Assembly: GCA_030835185.1 (NCBI GenBank)
Contig: JAUQWL010000220.1
Location: 1 to 23,711 of the forward strand
Origin: Solirubrobacterales bacterium
Lineage (GTDB): Bacteria > Actinomycetota > Thermoleophilia > Solirubrobacterales > 70-9
Reading direction: 5' to 3'
DNA length: 23,711 nucleotides
Position numbers and translations under genes: made by a program. Of this stretch, positions 15,303 through 21,935 are shown piece by piece. The notes under the pieces were generated by a model, which worked only from the letters and a program-made list of their open reading frames with translations, was not told the DNA's origin and made no database searches. Position 1 is the first letter of the stretch. Each line of letters starts with the position of its first letter.

Positions 15303-15325
15303 AGCCCCGGGTGATGCCCCGGGCT
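15303..15325 (+). promoter_or_regulatory. Hairpin in the leader/promoter region of the acyl-CoA synthetase gene
   Basis: AGCCCCGGG (15303-15311) and CCCCGGGCT (15317-15325) pair with one central C-C mismatch and a 5-nt loop, followed by TTTA. A second dyad, TTACC (15326-15330) and GGTAA (15339-15343), follows directly. They lie 24-64 nt before the start and could be an attenuator-like hairpin or operator elements. Confidence 0.4.
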
Positions 15326-15366
15326 TTACCATGGCGGCGGTAACTTCAACGAGGAGAGGCATCGCT

Positions 15367-16866
15367 TTGAACCCGAATCTCGCAAACCTGCTGTGCGACT
15401 CCGCCGCAGAGCACCCGGACCGGATCGCCATCAGGCTCGACGACATCGCGATCCCGTACGAGGCGATGGAGCAGGTCAGCCGGCGGGTCGCAGGTCTGCT
15501 GGCAAGCAAGGGCATCGGCCGGGGCGACCGGGTCGCGGTGATGCTGCCGAACGTCCCCCACTTCCCGATGGTCTACTACGCAGCGCTGAGGCTCGGGGCG
15601 ATCGTGGTCCCGATGAACGTCCTCTTGACCCAGCGCGAGATCAGGCATTACCTGACCGACTGCGAAGCCAAGCTGATCCTGGTCTGGCACGACTTCGCGT
15701 CCGAGGCAGAAAAGGCCGGGGCCGGGACCGGCGTCGAGGTGCTCCAGGTCGAGCCGACCCGGATCGGCGAACTGGTTGCCGCCGCCGACCCGATCGATGC
15801 GATCGCCGAGGTCGAGCCCGACGACACCGCCATCGTGCTCTACACCTCCGGTACCACCGGCCGCCCCAAGGGCGCCGAGCTCACCCACAGCAACATCGGC
15901 TCCAACGTAGAGGCCTGCCTCGGCCTGTTCGACCCCGGCGAAAGGGACGTGATCTTCGGCGGCCTGCCGCTCTTCCACATCTTCGGCCAGACGGCCTGCA
16001 TGAACGTCGCCGTCGCCGTCGGCGGGGAAATCACCCTGCTGCCGCGCTTCGATCCGCAGAAGGCGCTCGAGATCATCCAGCGCGACCGCGTCTCGATCTT
16101 CATGGGCGTGCCGACGATGTACGCCGCGCTGCTCCACGCATCCGATCGCGAAAGTTACGACATCAGTTCGCTCAGGCTCTGCGTCTCCGGCGGTGCCGCG
16201 CTGCCGATGGAGATCCTGAGCGCCTTCGAGAAGGAGTTCGGCTCGCCGGTCATCGAGGGCTACGGTCTCTCCGAAACCTCCCCGGTCGCGTCCTTCGGCC
16301 GACTCGACATGGAGCGCAAGCCCGGAACCATCGGCATCCCGATCGACGGGGTGGAGATGCGCATCGTCGACGAGGAAGGCAACGTGCTCGGCACAGGTGA
16401 CGTGGGCGAGGTCCAGATCAAGGGACCGAACGTGATGAAGGGTTACTGGAACATGCCCGAGGCGACCGCGGATGCGATCGACCCCGAAGGCTGGTTCTCA
16501 TCCGGCGACATGGGCACGATCGACGAGGACGGCTACTACAAGATCGTCGACCGCAAGAAGGAACTGATCCTGCGCGGCGGCTACAACGTCTACCCGAGGG
16601 AGATCGAAGAGGTCCTCTACGAAGTCCCCGGGGTCGCCGAAGCCGCGGTCATCGGCATCCCCCACGACGACCTCGGGGAAGAGATCGTTGCCGTGGTCTC
16701 GTTCAAGGAAGGTCAGTCGGCCGATCCGGATGCGATCCAGGCCTACGTCAAGGAGCAGGTCGCCGCCTACAAGTACCCCCGCTACGTCGTCGTTCTCGAG
16801 CAGCTCCCGAAAGGCCCGACCGGAAAGATCCTCAAGCGCGAGATCGACCTCTCAGAGGTCGGCTGA
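15367..16866 (+). CDS. AMP-forming acyl-CoA synthetase (long-chain fatty acid--CoA ligase-like)
   Basis: This 499-aa adenylate-forming enzyme activates a carboxylic acid with ATP and CoA. Motifs in order: P-loop-like LYTSGTTGRPKGAELTHSN (about 170-188), GYGLSETSPV (A5), GWFSSGDMGTIDEDGYY (A7), IVDRKKELILRGGYNVYPREIEE (A8 hinge; given here by its span near 405-428) and GPTGKILKREI with the catalytic Lys near the C-terminus. TTG 15367 is chosen because GAGGAGAGG lies at 15351-15359; the in-frame ATG 15331 has no ribosome-binding site and would add 12 residues. Long- or medium-chain fatty acids are the likely substrate by similarity, but aromatic acids cannot be excluded. A terminator follows at 16869. 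Confidence 0.92.
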   Translation: MNPNLANLLCDSAAEHPDRIAIRLDDIAIPYEAMEQVSRRVAGLLASKGIGRGDRVAVMLPNVPHFPMVYYAALRLGAIVVPMNVLLTQREIRHYLTDCEAKLILVWHDFASEAEKAGAGTGVEVLQVEPTRIGELVAAADPIDAIAEVEPDDTAIVLYTSGTTGRPKGAELTHSNIGSNVEACLGLFDPGERDVIFGGLPLFHIFGQTACMNVAVAVGGEITLLPRFDPQKALEIIQRDRVSIFMGVPTMYAALLHASDRESYDISSLRLCVSGGAALPMEILSAFEKEFGSPVIEGYGLSETSPVASFGRLDMERKPGTIGIPIDGVEMRIVDEEGNVLGTGDVGEVQIKGPNVMKGYWNMPEATADAIDPEGWFSSGDMGTIDEDGYYKIVDRKKELILRGGYNVYPREIEEVLYEVPGVAEAAVIGIPHDDLGEEIVAVVSFKEGQSADPDAIQAYVKEQVAAYKYPRYVVVLEQLPKGPTGKILKREIDLSEVG

Positions 16867-16868
16867 AG

Positions 16869-16907
16869 AGCCCCGGGACCGCTCGAACGGACCACCCGGC
16901 CGGGGCT
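16869..16907 (+). terminator. Intrinsic terminator-like hairpin after the acyl-CoA synthetase gene
   Basis: AGCCCCGG (16869-16876) and CCGGGGCT (16900-16907) make a perfect 8-bp stem, followed by TTTC. The stem begins 3 nt after the stop codon. The 23-nt loop is long for a classical terminator. Confidence 0.5.
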
Positions 16908-16916
16908 TTCCGGCTT

Positions 16917-16997
16917 AGAGGCTATCCCGGTAGGCAGAACTCACCATGGCACCGCTCCGCGGCGTCCTGGCTTCGCATCCCTACCGGAATAGCCTCT
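16917..16997. repeat. Long inverted repeat: 18-bp arms, 45-nt loop
   Basis: The arm 16917-16934 (core GAGGCTATCCCGGTAGG) is the reverse complement of 16980-16997 (core CCTACCGGAATAGCCTC) with a single mismatch. The loop of 45 nt contains GC-rich self-complementary bits such as CCGCTCCGCGG. It lies between convergent genes, so it could be a bidirectional terminator. The arm length is far above what termination needs; a small RNA hairpin or a miniature repeat element are alternatives. Confidence 0.8.
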
Positions 16998-16999
16998 TA

Positions 17000-17034
17000 C
17001 CGGAGCTGAGGCTGGATGCCGGAGCCGAGGCTGG
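17000..17034. repeat. 16-bp direct repeat, period 19
   Basis: CCGGAGCTGAGGCTGG (17000-17015) and CCGGAGCCGAGGCTGG (17019-17034) differ at one base. They start 2 nt after the right arm of the long inverted repeat and end 13 nt before the hemerythrin stop. Function unknown. Confidence 0.7.
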
Positions 17035-17047
17035 GAGCAGGGCGGGT

Positions 17048-17476
17048 TCAGCCCGGGGGGTTTTCGGCTTGCCGCAGCCGGACGGCGAGGTCCTTGAGTT
17101 TGTCTTCGTCGAGCGTCGACTCGATCCGGGGGAAGAGCGTCCTCTCCTCGAACCGGACGTGTTCGGTCAGCGCGGTGCCCAGGGCGTGGATCTCCTCTTC
17201 CGTGGGCTCGCCCTCAAGGACGCTGCGGACCCGCCGACGGATATCGAGGTGTCCGTCCAGCATCCGGGCGACGTCGTCGTCGCCCCCCGGGCCGTCCAGC
17301 TCCGATCCGGGCAGCAGCACTTCTTCCTCGATCCTGAAGTGAATCTCCCCCTCCGTCCGCCAGAACTCCCGGAAGTCCGGAACCGCCGCCTCGCCCTCAT
17401 CGCGGAGCCGCTTGGCGAAGAACAGGGCGTGGTGATGCTCGTGCGAGAGCGGTTTCAGCTCCTCGGAACGCTTCAT
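17048..17476 (-). CDS. Hemerythrin HHE domain protein
   Basis: This 142-aa helical protein has the ligand set of hemerythrin-like di-iron proteins: HEHHH (residues 12-16), H46 and E50 in EIHFRIEEE, H76 in GHLDI, and H106 and E110 in EHVRFEERTLFP. Bacterial members bind O2, NO or iron, or act in redox sensing and in repair of iron centres. ATG 17476 is chosen because the in-frame extension to 17602 is Ser/Arg/Pro-rich and runs into the ferredoxin gene. It lies 40 nt downstream of the ferredoxin stop on the same strand and is probably cotranscribed. No extra sensor or output domain is attached, so it is a single-domain protein. Confidence 0.9.
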   Translation of the reverse strand: MKRSEELKPLSHEHHHALFFAKRLRDEGEAAVPDFREFWRTEGEIHFRIEEEVLLPGSELDGPGGDDDVARMLDGHLDIRRRVRSVLEGEPTEEEIHALGTALTEHVRFEERTLFPRIESTLDEDKLKDLAVRLRQAENPPG

Positions 17477-17516
17477 GATCCGGACCGGCGGATCACACCG
17501 CGGAAAGCCGGACCGG

Positions 17517-17783
17517 TCATTTCGGATCCTTGTAGTAGTCGGCGTTGATCGCGATGTACTTCTGCCACTGGGCCGGGACGGAGTCCTCGGCGGTGATGGC
17601 ATCTACCGGACAGGCCTCGACGCAGGCGTCGCAGTCGATGCACTCCTCGGGATCGATGTAGAGCTGCTCGGCCTCCTCGAAGCCGGGCTCGGCCGGAGTC
17701 GGATGGATGCAGTCCACAGGGCATACCTCGGTGCAGGAAGCGTCTTTCTCGCCGATACAGGGTTCGTTGATCACGTAGGTCAT
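17517..17783 (-). CDS. Seven-iron ferredoxin (3Fe-4S/4Fe-4S)
   Basis: This 88-aa cytoplasmic electron carrier has the cysteine pattern of actinobacterial 7Fe ferredoxins. C9, C17 and C58 would bind a 3Fe-4S cluster, and C21, C48, C51 and C54 a 4Fe-4S cluster; C25 is the extra conserved cysteine. The second motif reads CIDCDACVEACP. ATG 17783 has AAAGGAG upstream and gives the family-typical start MTYVINEPCI; the frame upstream to 17870 is not needed. Its promoter region is shared with the divergent SufR-like regulator, 49 bp between starts, and contains an inverted repeat. Redox partners are not evident; the hemerythrin protein follows in the same transcript. Confidence 0.94.
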   Translation of the reverse strand: MTYVINEPCIGEKDASCTEVCPVDCIHPTPAEPGFEEAEQLYIDPEECIDCDACVEACPVDAITAEDSVPAQWQKYIAINADYYKDPK

Positions 17784-17797
17784 CGCCGTTTGCTCCT

Positions 17798-17827
17798 TTG
17801 CTTTCTTACAGCCTCTGTGTGTAAAAT
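17798..17827 (+). promoter_or_regulatory. Promoter of the SufR-like regulator, probably leaderless
   Basis: TTGCTT (17798-17803) and TAAAAT (17822-17827) are 18 nt apart. The -10 ends 5 nt before GTG 17833, so transcription would start at or next to the start codon, giving a leaderless mRNA. There is no Shine-Dalgarno before GTG, which fits. Confidence 0.55.
17806..17824. promoter_or_regulatory. Inverted repeat in the ferredoxin/regulator promoter
   Basis: TTACA (17806-17810) and TGTAA (17820-17824) are inverted with 9 nt between. The right half reads GTGTAAA (17819-17825), identical to a half-site of the perfect dyad at 20101-20123. It overlaps the spacer and -10 of the regulator promoter, a position suited to autorepression. 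Confidence 0.5.
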
Positions 17828-17832
17828 AGCGG

Positions 17833-18561
17833 GTGGACGAGGTCGGGAGCCTCAAACCCCGGTGGGACAATCAATCGATGGACCTTACGATCGGAGCAGA
17901 CGACGTGCTGAACCAGCCCAGCCGGGCGGGGTTGTTCAACCTGCTGTCTTCGCTCAAACGGTCGGCCTCGACCGACGAACTCGCAAAGGGAGTCGGGCTT
18001 CACCCGAACGGTGTCAGGCAGCATCTCGAGATCATGCTCGACGCCGGGATCGTGGTCCGCGAACAGGAAAAAATCGGACGCGGACGCCCACGGGACGTCT
18101 GGGCGATCGACCCGAACGCCGAACCCGGTGGTCTGGCCCCGACCGGTTACGCCGAACTCAGCAGGTGGCTGGTCAGGGCGATCGACGGCGGTCCGGTAGA
18201 TCCGGAGCGGATCGAGGAGCGCGGCCGCCAGATCGGGATGGGCCTGGCCGACCGGGGCGGGCACGCCGACCCCGAAACAAGGTTTCACGACGCGCTGGCA
18301 GCGATGGGCCTCAAGCCGAGGCGAAAGCGAAGGGGTGCGGACAGGATGACCTACTGCCTCGAGAACTGCCCGTACCGCGACGCCGCTGTCGACCAGCGAA
18401 CGATCATCTGCGCCCTGCACAAAGGAGTCACCGCCGGCCTGCTCAGCTCGATCGACCGGGACACTCAAATGACCGATTTCGTTCCCAAGGATCCCCTGAA
18501 AGGCGGCTGCGAGATCAAGGTCAAAGGCCCGATGATCTCCGGGTCCGACGCCGGCGACTGA
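17833..18561 (+). CDS. SufR-like (COG2345-type) winged-helix regulator with C-terminal Fe-S cysteines
   Basis: This 242-aa protein has an N-terminal HTH (about residues 24-80) with ASTDELAKGVGLHPNGVRQHL and a wing GRGRPRDVW, a middle helical region and a C-terminal cysteine domain. C175, C179, C193 and C226 lie in YCLENCPYRD, IICALHKG and GGCEIKV. Proteins of this architecture include SufR, which senses Fe-S status through a bound cluster. GTG 17833 is preferred because a -10 box sits 5 nt before it; ATG 17878 would give a 227-aa protein that keeps all domains. It is divergent from the ferredoxin gene, which is a likely target. No suf operon is in the window, so a role as global suf repressor is unproven. 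Confidence 0.82.
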   Translation: MDEVGSLKPRWDNQSMDLTIGADDVLNQPSRAGLFNLLSSLKRSASTDELAKGVGLHPNGVRQHLEIMLDAGIVVREQEKIGRGRPRDVWAIDPNAEPGGLAPTGYAELSRWLVRAIDGGPVDPERIEERGRQIGMGLADRGGHADPETRFHDALAAMGLKPRRKRRGADRMTYCLENCPYRDAAVDQRTIICALHKGVTAGLLSSIDRDTQMTDFVPKDPLKGGCEIKVKGPMISGSDAGD

Positions 18562-18606
18562 CCCGGCGGCGCAGCGCACCCGCCCGTCCCTGCGCCTGGT
18601 GGGCCG

Positions 18607-18680
18607 CCGGTCCTGCCGGACTGCTTGACCGCCGGTCCTGCCGGACGATCGGTCCTACCGGGCCGCCGGTCCTAACGGAC
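18607..18680. repeat. Four imperfect copies of a 15-bp hairpin-forming unit
   Basis: Cores related to CCGGTCCTGCCGGAC occur at 18607-18621, 18632-18646, 18649-18663 (TCGGTCCTACCGGGC) and 18666-18680 (CCGGTCCTAACGGAC), spaced 25, 17 and 17 bp. Each contains an inverted GTCC/GGAC or CCGG/CCGG pair and can fold. They fill the gap between the convergent regulator and membrane-protein genes, and the last one contains the membrane-protein stop codon. A multi-hairpin terminator region is likely. Confidence 0.65.
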
Positions 18681-20009
18681 TGCCGGCGGACGGATCCCGG
18701 GCCCCGGGCCCCCGGACCCGGGCCGGACCACCTTGAACGCGGAACGGGCCAGGATCGCGGCGACCGGTGCCGCGGCGAGAAGGATCAGCAGCCGGGCGAG
18801 CGTGCCGAGGACGTCGGACGAAACGGCCGCGGAAACCGCGAGCGCGGTCAGTCCGGCCGCGGCACCTGCCGTGACGAGTCGGTCACGAACCGGTGACCGG
18901 GCCGGCATCCCCACGGCGAAACCGCTTCGGACGCGAGCCAGCAGGCCGAGCAGGTGGACAAGCGAGCCGGCAACGGTGAGTCCGATCCATCCCGCCAGGA
19001 CAAGGGTCGACATCGCGTCGCCGGTCTCGCCGACCACCGGGCTGAGCGTCCCTCCGTCCGCGGTCGAGACGAGACCCAGGCAGGCACCCGCCAGAAGGAA
19101 GAGCTGGCCCAGCCCCACCAGAAGAACCGGCAGACCCGCTTCAGCATGCTTTCGGTGGACGCATTCGGCGAGGTTGGCGAACAGCAACCCGGCGGCGAGC
19201 GCAAGCGAGAGCCAACCCAGCAGTGCGACCGGGGTCGAGTCGAAAGCGAAACCCACCGAGAGTGCGGCGACGCCACCGACCCAGGCCAGGAAGGTCACGC
19301 CTTCCAGCCGGGGGAACGGCAGCCTGGTTCCGGTGAGGGACGGAAAGAAGGTGTGGAGGGTGCCGACGATCGCGGTCCCGAGCCAGCCGAGCAGGTTGAG
19401 GGCGAAGTGCGCTGCGAGAAGGCCGGCGTAGCTTCCGCCGGTCTGCCCTTCGGCGAGCAGTACCCCGATAACGGCACCGGCCGCGAGCAGGACGGCCGCC
19501 GTCGCGTACCACCGGACCGCCCAGTGGTTGCTCTGGATCGAGCGCCGCCTCATGTTGAGCAGGCCGGAGATGAACAGCACCAGTCCGGCGAGGATCAGCA
19601 GCCCGCCGGTTGAAACCAGCACATCGACACCGGTCGGGCGGCCGACCGCGATCAGGAGGGCGCCGGTATTCCAGGTGAGCAGCTGCGATGCGATCAGCCT
19701 GCGCGGCGGCGGATCGGTCGCCAGAAAGGCCGCGGCGAAGAACTGCGACGCCCCGAGCACGAGCTGGGACACACCCCCGAGCAGAATCAGGTGAAGCGAA
19801 AGCCAGCGGGCCCAGCCCGGACCGAACGCCAGGTTTACTACTGCCGCAACCACCCCGGCCACCAGAAACGCCAGCGCCGGTATGAAAAACGACGCGAGCA
19901 TGTCCGATGGCCTGATCGGCCCCTGCGCCGGCACGGTGTCCGGCCGCGGGCGCGAAGGTCCGCGCGCGCTCTCCCGCGACACCCCCGGCCCTTGGTCATC
20001 GCTCTTCAT
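18672..20009 (-). CDS. Polytopic membrane protein, NnrS-like/haem-copper-oxidase-like
   Basis: This 445-aa protein has about twelve hydrophobic segments from residue 37 on, after a Pro/Arg/Ser-rich cytoplasmic leader. Histidines sit in or next to membrane helices: LHLILLGG, AHFALNLLGW, GTLHTFFPSLTGTRLP and SLVHLLGLL. The block H...N..GW.G..I.GT..TFFP.LTG resembles the core of NnrS proteins, haem/copper membrane proteins linked to nitric oxide metabolism, but the match is distant and by memory. ATG 20009 is used; ATG 19899 (MLASFFIPALA) would remove the leader and is a real alternative, as neither has a clear ribosome-binding site. A perfect 9-bp-arm dyad lies about 90 bp upstream. The C-terminal tail is Pro/Gly-rich. 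Confidence 0.7.
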   Translation of the reverse strand: MKSDDQGPGVSRESARGPSRPRPDTVPAQGPIRPSDMLASFFIPALAFLVAGVVAAVVNLAFGPGWARWLSLHLILLGGVSQLVLGASQFFAAAFLATDPPPRRLIASQLLTWNTGALLIAVGRPTGVDVLVSTGGLLILAGLVLFISGLLNMRRRSIQSNHWAVRWYATAAVLLAAGAVIGVLLAEGQTGGSYAGLLAAHFALNLLGWLGTAIVGTLHTFFPSLTGTRLPFPRLEGVTFLAWVGGVAALSVGFAFDSTPVALLGWLSLALAAGLLFANLAECVHRKHAEAGLPVLLVGLGQLFLLAGACLGLVSTADGGTLSPVVGETGDAMSTLVLAGWIGLTVAGSLVHLLGLLARVRSGFAVGMPARSPVRDRLVTAGAAAGLTALAVSAAVSSDVLGTLARLLILLAAAPVAAILARSAFKVVRPGSGGPGPGIRPPAVR

Positions 20010-20100
20010 CGACGGGACCGCCGGGAGTCAGGACCGTCGCCCTGACCCGTTTCCTGTGACCTGCCCTGAAACCGCAAAGACCCACAACGACCCCCGTCTT

Positions 20101-20123
20101 TATTTACACAACGGGTGTAAATA
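20101..20123. promoter_or_regulatory. Perfect inverted repeat TATTTACAC-N5-GTGTAAATA, operator of the NnrS-like gene
   Basis: Two 9-bp arms (20101-20109, 20115-20123) match perfectly across a 5-nt spacer. This AT-rich dyad in a GC-rich region lies upstream of the NnrS-like gene. On the minus strand TAATAT (20126-20121) touches it and could be the -10, so a bound factor would block transcription. The half-site GTGTAAA also occurs at 17819-17825. Confidence 0.7.
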
Positions 20124-20129
20124 TTACCA

Positions 20130-20154
20130 CCGACGGATGCACGGGAGCCGTCGG
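20130..20154 (-). terminator. Terminator-like hairpin after the moa operon
   Basis: CCGACGG (20130-20136) and CCGTCGG (20148-20154) form a perfect 7-bp stem with an 11-nt loop. It begins 21 nt past the stop of the mog/moaB gene on the minus strand and is followed there by the AT-rich TGGTAATATTT. It separates the moa operon from the NnrS-like promoter. Confidence 0.55.
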
Positions 20155-20175
20155 CAAGTGGATCCCGCACCGGTC

Positions 20176-20658
20176 TCAATGACCCGAAGGACGGTCGGCT
20201 ATCAGATCGAGGGCGTGCGGAAGGATCGGCAGCAGGACCGCGGCCGACTGCTCGACGCCTCTGGGACTTCCAGGGAGGTTGACGATCAGGCAGCTGCCGC
20301 GAATCCCGGCGGTCCCCCGGGAGAGCGCCCAGTGCGGAGTGTGGCGGGCGGCCTCCTGCCGGATCGCTTCGGCGATCCCCGGGGCCGGCCGGTCGATGAC
20401 CTCGGAGGTCGCCTCCGGCGTTCGGTCGGAAGGCGAAAAGCCGGTGCCGCCGGTGGTCAGGATCAGGTCCACCCCCTCCTCGTCCGCCCAGACGATCAGA
20501 CGCTCGCGCAGGAGTGCGGGGTCGTCGGGTATCAACTCCCGTCCAACGACTTCAGCGCCGAGCTCATCTGCGATCCCGACCAGGAGATCACCCGACGGGT
20601 CGTCCCCGCCGCTCCCGGCCCGGGACGTGCTCAGGGTGATCAGCGCGGTTCGAATCAC
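20176..20658 (-). CDS. mog: Molybdopterin adenylyltransferase, MogA/MoaB family
   Basis: This 160-aa cytoplasmic enzyme activates molybdopterin by adenylylation before molybdenum insertion. It has the family signature LILTTGGTGFSPSDRTPEA (about residues 65-83, with the conserved Asp in PSD) and the C-terminal NLPGSPRGV. Length fits single-domain MogA/MoaB. ATG 20658 overlaps the moaC stop by ATGA, and the gene is last in the operon moeA-moaDE-moaC-mog. MogA and MoaB cannot be distinguished by reading; in actinobacteria such genes are often annotated moaB or mog. Confidence 0.92.
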   Translation of the reverse strand: MIRTALITLSTSRAGSGGDDPSGDLLVGIADELGAEVVGRELIPDDPALLRERLIVWADEEGVDLILTTGGTGFSPSDRTPEATSEVIDRPAPGIAEAIRQEAARHTPHWALSRGTAGIRGSCLIVNLPGSPRGVEQSAAVLLPILPHALDLIADRPSGH

Positions 20659-21161
20659 GCGACCGGCGAGCCTCCGGCTTCGTCGCGGAGCCAGTGGCCG
20701 CTCTTGCCGCCGAGCTTCTCGATCAGCACGATCTCTTCGATCGTCACCCCGCGCTCGATCGCCTTGACCATGTCGTAGACGGTCAGGGCAGCGACCGAAC
20801 AGGCGGTGAGCGCTTCCATCTCGACCCCCGTGCGATCCCGGGTCCGGGCCTCGGAGACGATCTCGACCACCCCGCCGCCGGCATCGACGGTGATGCCGAC
20901 GTCGACGAAAGTGAGAGGCAGCGGATGGGCCATCGGGATGAGGTCGGCGGTCCGCTTGGCAGCCTGGATGCCGGCGATGCGGGCGACCTGGGTGACCTCG
21001 CCTTTCGGACCCGAGCCGTGCTCGATCGCCTCGGCGGTCGCCGGCAGGACCTTCAGCCGGGCACGCGCACGGGCCATGCGCCCGCTCGGTTGCTTCGCGC
21101 CGACATCGACCATTCGGGCTTTGCCGTCCTCACCTATGTGCGTAAGCCGCTCGCCGCTCAT
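20655..21161 (-). CDS. moaC: Cyclic pyranopterin monophosphate synthase MoaC
   Basis: This 168-aa protein converts the MoaA product to cyclic pyranopterin monophosphate, the first committed stage of Moco synthesis. It has LTHIGEDGKARMVDV at the N-terminus, the KGEVTQVARIAGIQAAKRT run (about 53-71), LIPMAHPLPL, VEMEALTACSVAALTVYDMVKA and the C-terminal LIEKLGGKSG, all typical. ATG 21161 gives the standard N-terminus. A GTG at 21191, forming GTGA with the moaDE stop, would add ten residues and fits the overlap habit of this genome, so it is a fair alternative. moaA, which should act with it, is not in the window. Confidence 0.95.
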   Translation of the reverse strand: MSGERLTHIGEDGKARMVDVGAKQPSGRMARARARLKVLPATAEAIEHGSGPKGEVTQVARIAGIQAAKRTADLIPMAHPLPLTFVDVGITVDAGGGVVEIVSEARTRDRTGVEMEALTACSVAALTVYDMVKAIERGVTIEEIVLIEKLGGKSGHWLRDEAGGSPVA

Positions 21162-21187
21162 TTCCGTTGACCCCGTTTCAGGTTCTG

Positions 21188-21934
21188 TCACTGCTGTTCC
21201 GGCAGATTCACGTTTGGCGGAGAGTTGCGCTGCGTCGCAGAAGCGCTCCCCGGTCGAGGGTTCCGGTCGACTTCGGGCACCGTGCCGTCCACCCTGGAGC
21301 GGCTTCCGTCCGTTTCGACCTCGACCTTCCAGATCGGCACCTCCGCCTTGATCCGGTCGATTGCCTCGCGCGCACCGGCGAAAGCCTCCGGCCGGTGCGG
21401 AGCCGAGACGGCAACCAGGACGGAAGCCTCTCCGAGCGCCACCGGGCCGGTCCGGTGCTCGGCGATCGCGGCGGTCAGACCGTGCTTCTCGACGCACGCT
21501 TCGAGGATCTCGGCGATCCGCTGCTCGGCCATCTCTCCGTAGGCTTCGTAGTCCAGGCGGGCGACTTCGCGGGTGTTGCCTTGGAACATGACCACCGCCC
21601 CTGCAGCCGGATCGCCGGTATCGGCAACCACGCGGGCCACGTCGAGCGGCCTCTCGGTGACCGTCGCCCGAATCGGCGCACCGCCACTGATCGGCGGCAC
21701 AAGTGCCACCTCGTCGCCTTCGCGGAGCTCGGTCTCCCCGTCGACGTAGGTCCGGTTCACGGCGACGCGAATCGGCATGTCGGTGAGGATTCGCTCCATG
21801 TCCGGCCGGCGGCGGAGTTCCTCGACCAGCCCCTCGGCGGTCGAGCCGCTTGCGAGGTCCAGGGCGATTTCCCCGGTTCCGGCGGCCTCGCGAAGTCCAG
21901 CGAACAGCTTGACGTCGATCCTCATCGTGCTCAT
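21188..21934 (-). CDS. moaX: Molybdopterin synthase fusion, MoaD-MoaE (MoaX-like)
   Basis: This 248-aa protein joins both subunits of MPT synthase. Residues 1-85 form a ubiquitin-like MoaD domain ending in VALVPPISGG (Gly84-Gly85). From about residue 86 a MoaE domain follows, with FQGNTRE, the HRTGPVALGEASVLVAVSAPHR core and the IDRIKAEVPIWKVE active-site Lys region. In separate MoaD the Gly-Gly must be a free C-terminus to carry the thiocarboxylate, so the fusion must be cut after it. M. tuberculosis MoaX is known to be processed this way. A 30-residue polar tail after MoaE (SRVDGTVPEVDRNP onward) is extra. ATG 21934 lies 1 nt after the moeA stop; ATG 21925 is a possible second start. Confidence 0.93.
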   Translation of the reverse strand: MSTMRIDVKLFAGLREAAGTGEIALDLASGSTAEGLVEELRRRPDMERILTDMPIRVAVNRTYVDGETELREGDEVALVPPISGGAPIRATVTERPLDVARVVADTGDPAAGAVVMFQGNTREVARLDYEAYGEMAEQRIAEILEACVEKHGLTAAIAEHRTGPVALGEASVLVAVSAPHRPEAFAGAREAIDRIKAEVPIWKVEVETDGSRSRVDGTVPEVDRNPRPGSASATQRNSPPNVNLPEQQ

Positions 21935-21935
21935 G

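Noticed and set aside
18607..18680. Possible CRISPR-like array
   Set aside because: Units are only about 15 bp, diverged, unevenly spaced with almost no spacer sequence, and no cas gene is present.
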